Position numbers and translations under genes: made by a program. From contig NZ_LASZ01000007.1 in the NCBI RefSeq assembly GCF_001014645.1, forward strand, positions 124,001 to 188,000: DNA of 64,000 nucleotides, given 5' to 3'. Below, one piece after another: positions 52,595 through 61,245 of the stretch; within the stretch, counting starts at the first letter, position 1, and every line of letters starts with the position of its first letter. The stretch is from Luteimonas sp. FCS-9 (GTDB lineage: Bacteria > Pseudomonadota > Gammaproteobacteria > Xanthomonadales > Xanthomonadaceae). Under the pieces are notes generated by a model, which worked only from the letters and a program-made list of their open reading frames with translations, ran no database searches and was not told where the DNA came from.

Positions 52595-52717
52595 AATCCT
52601 TGCGGACGTAAGGATTTCTGGTTCGACGCCTTAATCCTACCCATAATCCTCAAGATCATGAGGATTTTGCCGCAACTTCGCGCTACCCTACGTCGAATCC
52701 TCACGATCGTCAGGATA
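52595..52717. promoter_or_regulatory. three HipB-type operators upstream of hipBA
   Basis: Three 22-bp palindromes of the form AATCCT-N10-AGGATT lie at 52595-52616, 52645-52666 and 52696-52717 (the last ends AGGATA). Their starts are 50 and 51 bp apart, five helical turns. The last ends 3 bp before the hipB start codon. They resemble the TATCC-N8-GGATA boxes of E. coli hipBA and should mediate autorepression by HipB or HipBA. Confidence 0.82.
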
Positions 52718-52720
52718 CGC

Positions 52721-52990
52721 ATGAAGATCACGCTCCAGCATGCCGACGAACTCGGGCCCCTGGTCCGCGCCACGCGCAAACACCAGGGCATGCGCCAGGA
52801 CGACACCGCCGAGGGCATCGGCGTCAGCGAGAACTTCCTGGCGAAGGTCGAGCGCGGCGGCGGCACCGTGCAATGGGAGAAGCTGTTCCAGGTGCTCACC
52901 GAACTGGGGCTGCGCGTCGAGATCGACATTCCGGACGCGGCGCTGGCGCTGCTGCAGGCCCAGGAGAAAAAGCGCGGAGTGCGGCCATGA
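52721..52990 (+). CDS. hipB: HipB-like antitoxin (XRE family)
   Basis: An 89-residue protein beginning MKITLQHADELGPLVRATRK with a helix-turn-helix (MRQDDTAEGIGVSENFLAKV) and a C-terminal beta-strand (LTELGLRVEIDI) typical of HipB. Its stop overlaps the HipA start as ATGA. HipB binds operator DNA and HipA, neutralising the kinase. Confidence 0.93.
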   Translation: MKITLQHADELGPLVRATRKHQGMRQDDTAEGIGVSENFLAKVERGGGTVQWEKLFQVLTELGLRVEIDIPDAALALLQAQEKKRGVRP

Positions 52991-54357
52991 CCCCGGCGTC
53001 CATCGAGCCTCCTCCGACCGAACCCGCGGGCGTCACGCTGGACGGCCAGACGTATCCGCAGCGCGCATTGATCGCCACGCTGGACGGGCAGCCGGTCGGC
53101 ACCTTGCACGAGCATCGCAACGTCTGGCGATTCGCGTATGCGCCGGCGTGGATCGATCATCCCGCGAGCTTCGACCTGTCGCCTTGGCTGCCGCGCAGCC
53201 AGGGCACGATCCTCGATGGCAGCACCTCGCGTCCCGTGCAGTGGTACTTCGACAACTTGCTCCCGGAAGACCAGCAGCGCACACGCATGGCGCAGGATGC
53301 CGGTCTACGCGGCAGCGACGACTTCGCATTGCTGGCCCATTACGGCGCCGAGTCCGCAGGGGCGCTGACCTTGCTGCCCCCGCACATCGTGCTCTCACCC
53401 AGTGGTCGGACACCCCTGCCGGACGCGGACCTCTCGCAGCGCATCCGCAACCTGCCGCGTCATTCGCTGGCCGGCGGTGCGGAGAAGCGCATGTCGCTGG
53501 CCGGCGCACAGCACAAGCTGGCGGTCATCGAGGATCGAGGCGCGCTCTACCAGCCGATCGGCGCGGAAACCTCCACCCATGTCCTGAAACCGGACAGTAC
53601 CGACCCCGACTACCCACACACCGTCATCAACGAATACTTCGTGATGCGCCTGGCCCACGCGATGGGCCTGATGGTGCCGCGGGTGCAGCGCCGCTACGTG
53701 CCGGAGCCGGTGTTTCTGGTGGAACGCTTCGACCGTGTCGTCGACCGCCTCGGCGTACGTCGCGTCCATGCCATCGACGCCTGCCAACTGTTGAACCTGC
53801 AGCGTGGCGACAAGTACGCCGCGGCCAACCTCCAGACGCTGGGCACCGCGATCATGCAATGCCGCAAGCGCCTCAACACGCGCACGCGGCTCTTCGACTG
53901 GCTGGTCTTCAACCTGCTGACCGGCAACGACGACGCCCACCTGAAGAACCTGAGTTTTCTCGTCGATGCGGACGGCATCGATCTGGCGCCGCACTACGAC
54001 CTGCTCAGCACGGTCGCCGGACGCAGCCGTGCCTACAAACAGGACGATGCGAGCTGGCCGCACGCGTCCACGCTCGCCTCGGAGCTACCCGGTGCACGGC
54101 GCTTCGCGGAGGTCACGCCGGCCCTGCTCGTCGACGCCGCCGTGCAGTGGGGCCTGCCACCACGCATGGCACAGCGACGCCTTGCCGACATGGTCGCGAA
54201 CATCGTCCCGTCGGCGGAGTCGGTCATGCGCGACATCGAAGTGGAGAACGTGCAATGGGCGCATCTCGCCGGCATGCGCCTCCAGGGCGAACTGCGCATG
54301 GTGCGCACGATCATCGAGGTGGTCATCAAGGACATGGCGCGGCAGCTGACCGCCTAG
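52987..54357 (+). CDS. hipA: HipA-like serine/threonine kinase toxin
   Basis: A 456-residue protein with the HipA N-terminal couple-hipA domain and catalytic core. Seen are SLAGAQHKLAVIED (P-loop/activation segment), THVLKPDST (ATP lysine), FLVERFDRVV, the catalytic loop NLLTGNDDAHLKNLSF and the metal motif LAPHYDLLS. HipA kinases phosphorylate aminoacyl-tRNA synthetases and induce dormancy or persistence. All key residues are present, so it should be active. An AlbA/Fic-type gene remnant follows it. Confidence 0.93.
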   Translation: MTPASIEPPPTEPAGVTLDGQTYPQRALIATLDGQPVGTLHEHRNVWRFAYAPAWIDHPASFDLSPWLPRSQGTILDGSTSRPVQWYFDNLLPEDQQRTRMAQDAGLRGSDDFALLAHYGAESAGALTLLPPHIVLSPSGRTPLPDADLSQRIRNLPRHSLAGGAEKRMSLAGAQHKLAVIEDRGALYQPIGAETSTHVLKPDSTDPDYPHTVINEYFVMRLAHAMGLMVPRVQRRYVPEPVFLVERFDRVVDRLGVRRVHAIDACQLLNLQRGDKYAAANLQTLGTAIMQCRKRLNTRTRLFDWLVFNLLTGNDDAHLKNLSFLVDADGIDLAPHYDLLSTVAGRSRAYKQDDASWPHASTLASELPGARRFAEVTPALLVDAAVQWGLPPRMAQRRLADMVANIVPSAESVMRDIEVENVQWAHLAGMRLQGELRMVRTIIEVVIKDMARQLTA

Positions 54358-54465
54358 GGTGCGCCGGATCGACGCCGGCGCGTGCCGTCGGGACAGGCGA
54401 TCCCGTTACGCATGCGTCCGGGACGGCGGCTCAACCTGGAGGCAACGCAGCCAGTGCATCAGTGT

Positions 54466-54753
54466 GGAAGCTGGCCCCGCCCATCGCCCCTGAAGTTACC
54501 CCCGAAGTCGCCCCCGAAGTCGGTCGTCTACTGGCAGTACTGCATGGCGAGATGAGCCGAGAGCAAATCATGACACTGCTTGGCCTGAAGGACGAAAATC
54601 ACTTCCGCATCCGGTACCCAGCAGGCCGCAATCGCTGCTGCCCTGATCGAAGTGACGCTGCCCGACAAACCCCGCAGCAGCAAGCAACGCTACCGACTGA
54701 CGACGATCGGACGGCAATGGCTGGACGTGCATTCTGAGAGTGATTCGGTCTGA
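54466..54753 (+). pseudogene. frameshifted C-terminal winged-helix remnant (Fic/AlbA_2-type)
   Basis: From about 54466 one frame reads WKLAPPIAPEVTPEVAPEVG then LLAVLHGEMSREQIMTLLGL, the repeated linker and winged helix found at the end of Fic-family or AlbA_2 ATP-binding regulators. Near 54615 the frame shifts and the expected end continues in another frame as QQAAIAAALIEVTLPDKPRS to a TGA at 54751. The N-terminal part of the gene is missing. It is a decayed gene fragment after hipA. Confidence 0.75.
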
Positions 54754-54912
54754 ACCATCCCCCCACCTTGGTGCACAGCGCCAGCCAGTTCACGACCAGA
54801 ATCCTTCAATCAAGCGCCTGCGTGTCAGTTGGAAGGCATCCCTCGGTTCACAGCACTGCGTTTCCAGCACACTGCCAGCCCTGCGATCGGCGGAGGTGGT
54901 ACTGGAGGCATG

Positions 54913-54942
54913 AAAAAAAACCGCCACGGGGGCGGTTTTTTT
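54913..54942. terminator. bidirectional intrinsic terminator
   Basis: Eight A residues, CCGCC (54921-54925), ACGGG, GGCGG (54931-54935) and seven T residues form a short stem with A/T tails on both sides. It can serve transcripts from either strand, in the gap between the pseudogene and the small membrane-protein gene. Confidence 0.85.
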
Positions 54943-55088
54943 CGCCCCGAGCCGTTGAGCCAACCCAATGGCGCGGCAAGGGGGGAGTGGTGGATTGATT
55001 TTGCCTCATCCTCTCAAGGCGTCAACCACAGTCTCTACGTTCCCGTTGCGCCCGTCGACCGGCCCGGCAATGCTGTACTGGCAGACGA

Positions 55089-55271
55089 CTACGGCTCGCC
55101 GGCCTCGCGCTTCCGCGCCCTCTCCTGCTCGTCCTTCTTCTCTTGCTCGTCCTTCTTCTCTTGCGCGTCCTTCTTCGCCTGATCGTGATGCCACTTGATG
55201 GCGAAGTACATGCCCGTGCCGAGCACGATGATCTTGAACGTGAAGAAGACGATGGGGAACCAGTCGTACAT
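55089..55271 (-). CDS. small single-pass membrane protein with charged repeat tail
   Basis: A 60-residue protein: one membrane segment (WFPIVFFTFKIIVLGTGMYF) followed by a highly charged tail with the direct repeat KKDEQEKKDEQE. The ATG at 55271 begins directly before the membrane segment; longer frames add unrelated sequence. A broken copy of the same gene lies at 57867-58003, beyond the TonB receptor gene. Function unknown; the tail may anchor a protein or nucleic acid at the inner membrane. Confidence 0.7.
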   Translation of the reverse strand: MYDWFPIVFFTFKIIVLGTGMYFAIKWHHDQAKKDAQEKKDEQEKKDEQERARKREAGEP

Positions 55272-55718
55272 GCTGATGACTTCCAGGCGACTACTCGACA
55301 CCATGATCGAGCGGCGAGCGACGGCCCAAGGTGGCTTCGAGAGCTTCCTGGTCTGAAGTCGTCGAATCGAACCGCAATCACGACGCTGGACGCGTTGCCA
55401 GGTGCCACTACGGATCACCCATTGTAGCGGCGTGACACGCACCGGCTGACCGCAAACGCCGCCGTGCGACAAAGAGTCGCAGCCGCTTCAGGCGCGCGCG
55501 TGTGGTGCGGTCGCTGGCAACGGATGCACATCCAGCAACGGCTTCCATCACGCCGGGCTTCGTCCACGCAGGAACGGGCGGAGCTCGCAAACGGCCCAGT
55601 TCAAGATGGCCCAGCACACCAGGCTGTAATGTTATTACATGGTAAATTGGTGGACTGCATTCCGGTGCTGGGCCCACAAGGCGCCGCGCCGTCCCGTCCC
55701 TCCCCCACCCGTCCATCC
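55272..55718. other. upstream region of the second TonB receptor gene
   Basis: The 447 bases hold no supported gene. They contain the GCGACAAAGAGTC motif near 55466 that recurs near 58208, and the palindrome at 55625-55639, about 80 bp before the receptor start. Confidence 0.45.
55625..55639. promoter_or_regulatory. palindrome upstream of TonB receptor, metal-regulator-like
   Basis: TGTAAT (55625-55630) and ATTACA (55634-55639) are exact inverted repeats around GTT. AT-rich palindromes of this kind near TonB receptor genes are often Zur or Fur family sites. No specific consensus match is claimed. Confidence 0.55.
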
Positions 55719-57755
55719 ATGAACGTCCACCCCTTGAGCCTCGCCCTGCTCGCCATGTTGTCGAGCGGTGCCGCCCACGCGCAATCGTCCACCACCACGA
55801 TGGGCACCGTGCATGTGCATCAATCCCACGGACAGCTGACCGCGCATGAAGTGCTGACCTCGGTCGACGTGCTCGGCGCCGAGCAGATCGAGGACCAGAC
55901 CGTGGCGCAGAGCTGGGAACTGCTGGGCCAGATGCCCGGCATCCAGCTGACCGAGACGCGCCAGGGCGCCGAATCGGGCAAGGTCAGCTTCCGCGCGTTC
56001 AACGGCGAGGGCTATCTCAATGCGATCAAGACCCTGATCGACGGCATCCCCAGCAACGTCAACAGCGGCAACCAGCGCTTCATCGACATGCTGTTCCCGC
56101 TGGAGATCGACTACATCGAGGTCGTGCGCGGCACCAACGACCCGCGCTACGGCCTGCACAACATCGGCGGCAACATCAACTTCGGCACCCGCCAAGGCGG
56201 CGAGTACACCGATGCGCGGCTGACCTACGGCAGCTTCGACACCCGCCAGGCGCAAGTGGCGGTGGGTCGCGAGCAAGGCGGCTTCTCCCAGAACTACTTC
56301 TTTGGTGCGCAAGCCTCGGATGGCTACCGCGACCACGACACTTCGGAGAAGTATTCGCTGGGCGGCAAGTGGTTCTACGGCAGCCTCGAGGACGGCATGC
56401 GCATCGGCCTGACCGCGCGCGCCTATCGCCACCAGGCCGACGAACCCGGCTTCATGACCGCCGACGAACTGCAGGCCGGGCGCCGACGCTCGGATGTGCG
56501 CAATGCCAATGATGGCGACGACCGCACCATGCGCCAGTTCGGCCTGCACATGGATCTGGCGCTGACCGAACGGCTGGTGCTGGGGACCAAGCTCTATCAC
56601 AACCGCTACCACGACGACCGCCGCGTGACATTCAGCGACCTGCCCACCGGCAACGCCCCGCGCCAGCGCCGCGTTTGGGACGAGACGCAATCGGGCATGC
56701 TGGCCACGCTCACCTGGGCCGCCCATCCCTCGCTCACCCTCGAGGGCGGCGCGAACTACGAGCAGCAAAAGAACGCCTACGTCAGAGAGCGCTTCAGCTA
56801 CAGCGAACCAACCGACTTCGACGCATTGCCCGCGCGCGTCCAGAACGACGACCGCCATACCTTCGACAACACCGGCGCCTACGTGCAAGCGATCTGGCAG
56901 CCGACCGAGGCGCTCAAGATCGTGCCGGCCTATCGCATCGACCGCTTCGACGGCGCGACGCAACTGCCCGGCGGGGTGCGCGCGCCGCTACAGGATTACG
57001 GCACGATCGGCCAGCCCAAGCTCAGCCTGGTCTACGGGATCGGTGCCGACACCAATCTCTATGCGAACTGGGGACGCACCTTCCAGGTGCTCACCGGCAG
57101 TACCGAGCCGGCCTATCTCACGCCGGGGCAGGCGGCGATGCGCCCCTCGACCAACACCGGCATGGAGGCCGGCCTGCGCTTCCGCCCCTTCGCCGGCGCC
57201 CGAGGGCGCATCGCGGTATGGCAACAGGATGCGGAGAACGAAATCTCCAACATGCCCGCCACCGGCACGACCGTGGTGCTCGGCAAGACACGGCGCCGCG
57301 GGGTGGACCTCCAGCTCGACGCGCAGATCGGCGATAAGTGGACGCTGTGGGCATCGCATGCGTATCAGGAGGCGAAAATCGAGCGCGACGGCCGCGCCCC
57401 GGCCATGTCGATCGAAGGCAACGAAGTCGCCGCAACTCCGCGCACCATCAGCAACATCGGGCTCGACTACCGCGCGACCGATGCCCTGCAGTTCGGGCTG
57501 CAGGGCCGGGCGCAAGGCGACTACTACCTCGAAGAACAGAACATCACCGACAAGTACGGCGACTTCGCCGTCCTCGACCTGAGCGCGAAGTACCGCATCA
57601 CCCCCCGCATGCACGTGGACGTGCAATTGCGGAACGTGACCGGGCGGGAGTACGTCTACGCCTGGTACGACAGCTTCTTCTGGGAGGACGCCCGGCCGAT
57701 GTTCTCGCCGTCGTCGGGACGCACCGCCTTCGTTTCCCTGACCCTGAATCTGTAG
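55719..57755 (+). CDS. TonB-dependent receptor, possibly for a metal complex
   Basis: A 678-residue outer-membrane receptor: signal peptide (MNVHPLSLALLAMLSSGAAH), then an N-terminal histidine-rich stretch (TVHVHQSHGQLTAHEV) and a plug domain (GIQLTETRQGAESGKVSFRA, IDYIEVVRGTNDPRYGLHNI) before a beta-barrel ending TAFVSLTLNL. The ATG at 55719 opens the signal peptide. The histidines and the AT-rich palindrome upstream suggest a metal (zinc, iron or copper) substrate rather than sugar, but neither proves it. The gene is flanked by two copies of a small membrane-protein gene. Confidence 0.9.
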   Translation: MNVHPLSLALLAMLSSGAAHAQSSTTTMGTVHVHQSHGQLTAHEVLTSVDVLGAEQIEDQTVAQSWELLGQMPGIQLTETRQGAESGKVSFRAFNGEGYLNAIKTLIDGIPSNVNSGNQRFIDMLFPLEIDYIEVVRGTNDPRYGLHNIGGNINFGTRQGGEYTDARLTYGSFDTRQAQVAVGREQGGFSQNYFFGAQASDGYRDHDTSEKYSLGGKWFYGSLEDGMRIGLTARAYRHQADEPGFMTADELQAGRRRSDVRNANDGDDRTMRQFGLHMDLALTERLVLGTKLYHNRYHDDRRVTFSDLPTGNAPRQRRVWDETQSGMLATLTWAAHPSLTLEGGANYEQQKNAYVRERFSYSEPTDFDALPARVQNDDRHTFDNTGAYVQAIWQPTEALKIVPAYRIDRFDGATQLPGGVRAPLQDYGTIGQPKLSLVYGIGADTNLYANWGRTFQVLTGSTEPAYLTPGQAAMRPSTNTGMEAGLRFRPFAGARGRIAVWQQDAENEISNMPATGTTVVLGKTRRRGVDLQLDAQIGDKWTLWASHAYQEAKIERDGRAPAMSIEGNEVAATPRTISNIGLDYRATDALQFGLQGRAQGDYYLEEQNITDKYGDFAVLDLSAKYRITPRMHVDVQLRNVTGREYVYAWYDSFFWEDARPMFSPSSGRTAFVSLTLNL

Positions 57756-58463
57756 CTCGCGCCGCGTGGCTGGCGTAAAACGTGCCTGCGCGCCCAACAG
57801 CTTCAGGTCGTCACCGTGCCCTGTACCAGACTTGCGTCCGCGCTGTATCCACGGTGCTTAAGTCTCCTAGGACTCACACTTCCGTTTCCTCTCCGGCTCG
57901 TCCTTCTTCGCCTGATCGAGATGCCACTCGATGGCGAAGTACATGCCCGTGCCGAGCACGATGATCTTGAACGTGAAGAGACGATGGGGAACCAGTCGTA
58001 GATGTCTAAGTTTCCAATGCGACTGCGCCCAACCCCGCCACCGTGAGGCGCACTCAACGCTCGCAAGCTGCTCGGCAGTTGTGCTGTGTTCTGGCCATCG
58101 CCGCATCCAGCTTCATCGCAACTTCTTGGACCGCTCTCCAAGCGCGACGCGCGTAATCCGGCAAGGGTATCTGCGCGATGCGCTCAACTGCTCTCTGGAA
58201 GCAGCCATGCGACAAAGAGTCCCCCCTCTCCGCATGATCTTGCTTTCGACTGCTGGAAGCCGAGTGGGATTCTGCACACTTGGAACCGCCAAGATTGCGT
58301 TGTGCCTTGAGAAGCCTACTCAAGTCTGAACTTCAAGCTGCTCCGTATACCAAAGCGCACCTCCACCTGATGCCGGATTTTTTTACTCAACAATGTTTGC
58401 GTGAAAGGCTCGCATGACCACTTTCGGCCAAGCGCAGTCCTTCATGATCTACCGACCAGATAG
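57756..58463. other. region between the TonB receptor and SEFIR genes
   Basis: Apart from the pseudogene at 57867-58003 and the repeated GCGACAAAGAGTC near 58208, no gene or RNA is supported. Base composition becomes lower in GC toward the right. Confidence 0.4.
57867..58003 (-). pseudogene. broken copy of the small membrane-protein gene
   Basis: The sequence matches 55089-55271 closely from TFKIIVLGTGMYFAIEWHLD to DQAKKDEPERK, but the start codon position reads ATC (IYDWF) and one A is missing in the run near 57978, shifting the frame. The charged tail is shorter. About 88 bp around the membrane segment are nearly identical in the two copies, in the same orientation. Confidence 0.75.
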
Positions 58464-59891
58464 CTATTGGATGCTCGCAAGCTTGTCGATACCGGCCAAC
58501 ACTCCCGGAGAGATGCGCTCGAACTGCCAGCGAGGGATGTCGTCCCGCTCATACTGCTTGGCGACGTGCGCCTTCAGATCGTCAGCAGGTAGGCCACCCA
58601 GCAACTTGCTGACCTGCGCGTAGTAGGACGCCGAGCGAGATCTCGCGAACACCTCCATAGGACCGTAGGAGTGAGTTGCATAGACGAGGGTCTCGGGCCA
58701 CCAGCGAACGTAGTAGTCATGGTTGAGTGTCGCTCGCAAGTACAGGACGAAGTCCGCTTGCATGAGCCCCTTGAAATCAAACCCAGATAATTCAGCTCGC
58801 TGCTTCAAGAGGTCAGCACGACTTGAGAGGCGTCCCAACTTGTTGTCTCGACCCTTGAAGGATTCCATGTAACTACGGAACTCGGCAAATGTTGTCGTTG
58901 CTTCCCGACCTCTACTGGCGCTCGTACTCACATAGTAGGGAGTTGCCAACAATCGATCGACGAGCGCGAAGCGCTCATAGCGAATCAGTATCGCGACAGT
59001 ATGAAGGTAGAGCTCGTGTACAATGAACTTGAAGTTGTCAAATGCCCACGAATGGTGGGAGTTCATGTTCTCTGCGCGCTCAAGGTAGGGAAGGAGCTGT
59101 TCAAAAAACCGATGCAGCTTCTTCTGCATGTCGTCGCTCGCGGCGTACTGGGCAATTGCCAGCATCACTTGCACAAACTCATCCTTATAAGGAGTGAATT
59201 CCTCGATTGAGTCAGCGATCTGCTCGTCGGCGTCCTTGGATCCGTCAAGAGTAATTCTGAAACGCTCCAAGTTCTCGGCGAAGGTCGTCAGATACTCGTC
59301 CACCGCACCTTCAACGAATGGTCTCCCGTTCTTCAACGCGTCGAGGCATCTACGAGACGATACCGACGTGCCTAGAGACTTAGCGGGCTCCTCTTGCAAG
59401 AAGGCGGGCGCCTTTCCGATTTCCGGCTTCACATGCATGGGCTTGTCGAAGACCCACCTTACTAGGCGCTCAAACTCTGCCGCGTAGTTATCCGGGGCAC
59501 TTAAGTCGATATAAATGCGACCTTTGTAGTAGGTGGGCAGGAAGGGCTTTCCTTCGTAGTCGCGCTCAGGAAGAACTGCTACGAACTTGTTTTGATCCTG
59601 CTTCTCGTAAACCTCGCGAGAAATGATCTGGGTCTCCGTTCCGACACCACTTACCCGACCGTCAGCCTTCTCCGCGTACTTCCTGTCGGAGATAACGGCA
59701 ACCTTCTTAATAGTCGGGTCTGTGACCATCTTCTCCATGAAAGCGATCGAGTCGTGCCCCTCTTTCAGTTCCCACTTGTCTAGGATCACGTCGATCCCTG
59801 ACTCCCTGAGCCTGGTCGCGAGGTCAATAACCCAAAGCTCGTGATCCTGAGATGACCAGCTATATGACATGAAAAGACGCGGCGGAGACAT
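58464..59891 (-). CDS. SEFIR-domain protein (TIR-like signalling/defence)
   Basis: A 475-residue protein. The N-terminal 150 residues form a SEFIR/TIR-type fold: PRLFMSYSWSSQDHELWVID, LATRLRESGIDVILDKWELK, EGHDSIAFMEKMV and AVISDRKYAEKADG. The rest (about 320 residues) is helical, resembling TPR-like or C-terminal sensing regions. SEFIR proteins in bacteria have been linked to NAD+ depletion and phage defence. The ATG at 59891 has AAGGA 7 nt upstream; the frame is open to 60008. GC content is clearly lower than in neighbouring genes, suggesting transfer. It stands alone with no obvious partner. Confidence 0.82.
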   Translation of the reverse strand: MSPPRLFMSYSWSSQDHELWVIDLATRLRESGIDVILDKWELKEGHDSIAFMEKMVTDPTIKKVAVISDRKYAEKADGRVSGVGTETQIISREVYEKQDQNKFVAVLPERDYEGKPFLPTYYKGRIYIDLSAPDNYAAEFERLVRWVFDKPMHVKPEIGKAPAFLQEEPAKSLGTSVSSRRCLDALKNGRPFVEGAVDEYLTTFAENLERFRITLDGSKDADEQIADSIEEFTPYKDEFVQVMLAIAQYAASDDMQKKLHRFFEQLLPYLERAENMNSHHSWAFDNFKFIVHELYLHTVAILIRYERFALVDRLLATPYYVSTSASRGREATTTFAEFRSYMESFKGRDNKLGRLSSRADLLKQRAELSGFDFKGLMQADFVLYLRATLNHDYYVRWWPETLVYATHSYGPMEVFARSRSASYYAQVSKLLGGLPADDLKAHVAKQYERDDIPRWQFERISPGVLAGIDKLASIQ

Positions 59892-60250
59892 TAAGATCCT
59901 TCCATAGCCTAGAAATATATTGGGCTGATCAAAGCGCTTTCCAACTCGCTGCGACCAAGGGCTGGGCGACTTAGGAATCGGCCAAGCGTCTGCCTGAAAG
60001 ATCCGCACCGGACTTCAATGGTCACTTGGTTAAGCGCTTAAATTATGGTCGATAAAGTGTAGCTCCGTCCATACAACCGCTGGTTCGAAACCGGCCAAGA
60101 AGTTCTCTAAGTCTATCAATCGCGAAGTCTCATAACAGATGTAGCCGGTACGTCCTCCTCAAGGTTCGAGCAATCAAAGAACCGCTTGACATCCGCGCAA
60201 CCCCCTCGCACACTCGCCCACGGAGCCTAGAAACTCCTCACACAGCGGTA

Positions 60251-60279
60251 CCCACCTCCGACAAACCGGTGGGTTTTTT
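60251..60279 (+). terminator. intrinsic terminator upstream of the XAC0095-like unit
   Basis: CCCACC (60251-60256) pairs with GGTGGG (60268-60273), followed by six T residues (60274-60279). It is oriented for plus-strand transcripts entering the leader of the unit, so it may be an attenuator or the end of a short upstream RNA. Confidence 0.7.
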
Positions 60280-60303
60280 GTGCCCGAATCTTTTCGAGCA
60301 CAA

Positions 60304-60394
60304 CCGACGCGTTGCCTGCGTCGGGAGGGCGGCTAATACAAGACCCTTCGGGGGAATACGCCCGCCGGCTGTGTGCGGTTTCTAGCCTCCCGAC
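60304..60394 (+). promoter_or_regulatory. structured 5' leader with alternative stems
   Basis: Several stems can form. CCGACGC (60304-60310) pairs with GCGTCGG (60318-60324). GTCGGGAGG (60320-60328) pairs with CCTCCCGAC (60386-60394), which excludes the first because both use 60320-60324. GGCGG (60328-60332) can pair with CCGCC (60362-60366), competing at its first base, and CCC-TTCG-GGG (60344-60353) is a UUCG tetraloop hairpin. The leader ends about 57 nt before the first start codon. Mutually exclusive stems suggest a switch or a structured RNA; I recall similar leaders before XAC0095-type genes. Confidence 0.6.
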
Positions 60395-60451
60395 TTCCCG
60401 TCGCCGTTTCCGGCTGGCGGGTCACTTCGATGGACTGAAGGAGGCAATACG

Positions 60452-61132
60452 ATGTCGAACCACGAAACGAACGACACCCAACGCGCCGGCTACTTCGTGC
60501 CGGAAGACGACCGGACACGGCTGGCGAAGCTGCGCGACCACATGGAGTTCCTGTCGCGTCTGGCGCAGCCGCGCACGCGGGACGAGGAGTTGGACGACCC
60601 GCCGGAAGTCAGCCACAACGAACTGGCGACGTGCCTGGCCATGCTGGCCGAGCAGGCCGAACTGGTGCTGGAGGCGATGGCATGGCGGCCACGGTCGCAT
60701 TGGCTGGCCGAGGCGGACGCCTCCGCACCCGCAGCCGAAGTCGCCGAGACGCCCGCTGCACCGGACGCGCCGCCGTACGCGGCGCAGGCGGCGACAGCGA
60801 GCCCATCGGCGGGTTCGGCCGATGTGCCGGAGAGTTATGTCTTCGGCGTCACGATCGACCAGGCCGATGCGCTCGACCGGTTGGTGCAGACGCTGATGGC
60901 ACATGGCGACGTGCTGGCGTCGGGCCATGAAGACGATCTGGCCGATGCCACGGTGCCGACGCTGGGGCTGGCGATCTCGGAAGGCGCGGATGCCGTGCGG
61001 GAAATCCTGGACCGGGTGCAGGACCAGCTGATCGAACGCGCTGGCAAGCCGCGTGGCGGCGTGCGAGAGGACACCCCGGTGTACGGCGCGGTGCCGCCGG
61101 CGCCCGCGCCGGTGCGGCCGGCTCTGCACTGA
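60452..61132 (+). CDS. XAC0095-like protein with extra C-terminal domain
   Basis: A 226-residue soluble protein. Residues 10-90 match the XAC0095 family: GYFVPEDDRTRLAKLRDHME, FLSRLAQPRTRDEELDDPPE, LATCLAMLAEQAELVLEAMA. After an alanine/proline linker a second domain (YVFGVTIDQADALDRLVQTL, MAHGDVLASGHEDDLADATV) follows, and this domain alone is repeated in the protein two genes on. AAGGAGG lies 9 nt before the ATG at 60452. It is the first gene of the unit with a SymE-like protein. XAC0095 proteins are small and of unknown function; association with a SymE toxin suggests a regulatory or antitoxin role. Confidence 0.78.
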   Translation: MSNHETNDTQRAGYFVPEDDRTRLAKLRDHMEFLSRLAQPRTRDEELDDPPEVSHNELATCLAMLAEQAELVLEAMAWRPRSHWLAEADASAPAAEVAETPAAPDAPPYAAQAATASPSAGSADVPESYVFGVTIDQADALDRLVQTLMAHGDVLASGHEDDLADATVPTLGLAISEGADAVREILDRVQDQLIERAGKPRGGVREDTPVYGAVPPAPAPVRPALH

Positions 61133-61207
61133 TCGGCTGACGGGGTCGGGTTCGCCGCGGGTCCTGCTGCACAGCGGCGGGCCCGATCCCATTGTCGACC
61201 GCCGTTC

Positions 61208-61223
61208 GCGTTCGCGCGAACGC
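61208..61223. promoter_or_regulatory. 16-bp perfect palindrome before the SymE-like gene
   Basis: GCGTTCGCGCGAACGC is fully self-complementary and lies 22 bp upstream of the SymE-like start. It could be an operator or an RNA hairpin near the ribosome binding site. Confidence 0.5.
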
Positions 61224-61245
61224 CCGTTCGTCACGGAGGATTGCC

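Noticed and set aside
60079-60095. GCTGG-TTCGAAA-CCGGC looks like a tRNA T-arm
   Set aside because: No matching acceptor stem, anticodon arm or D-arm lies at the required distance, so no tRNA gene is supported.
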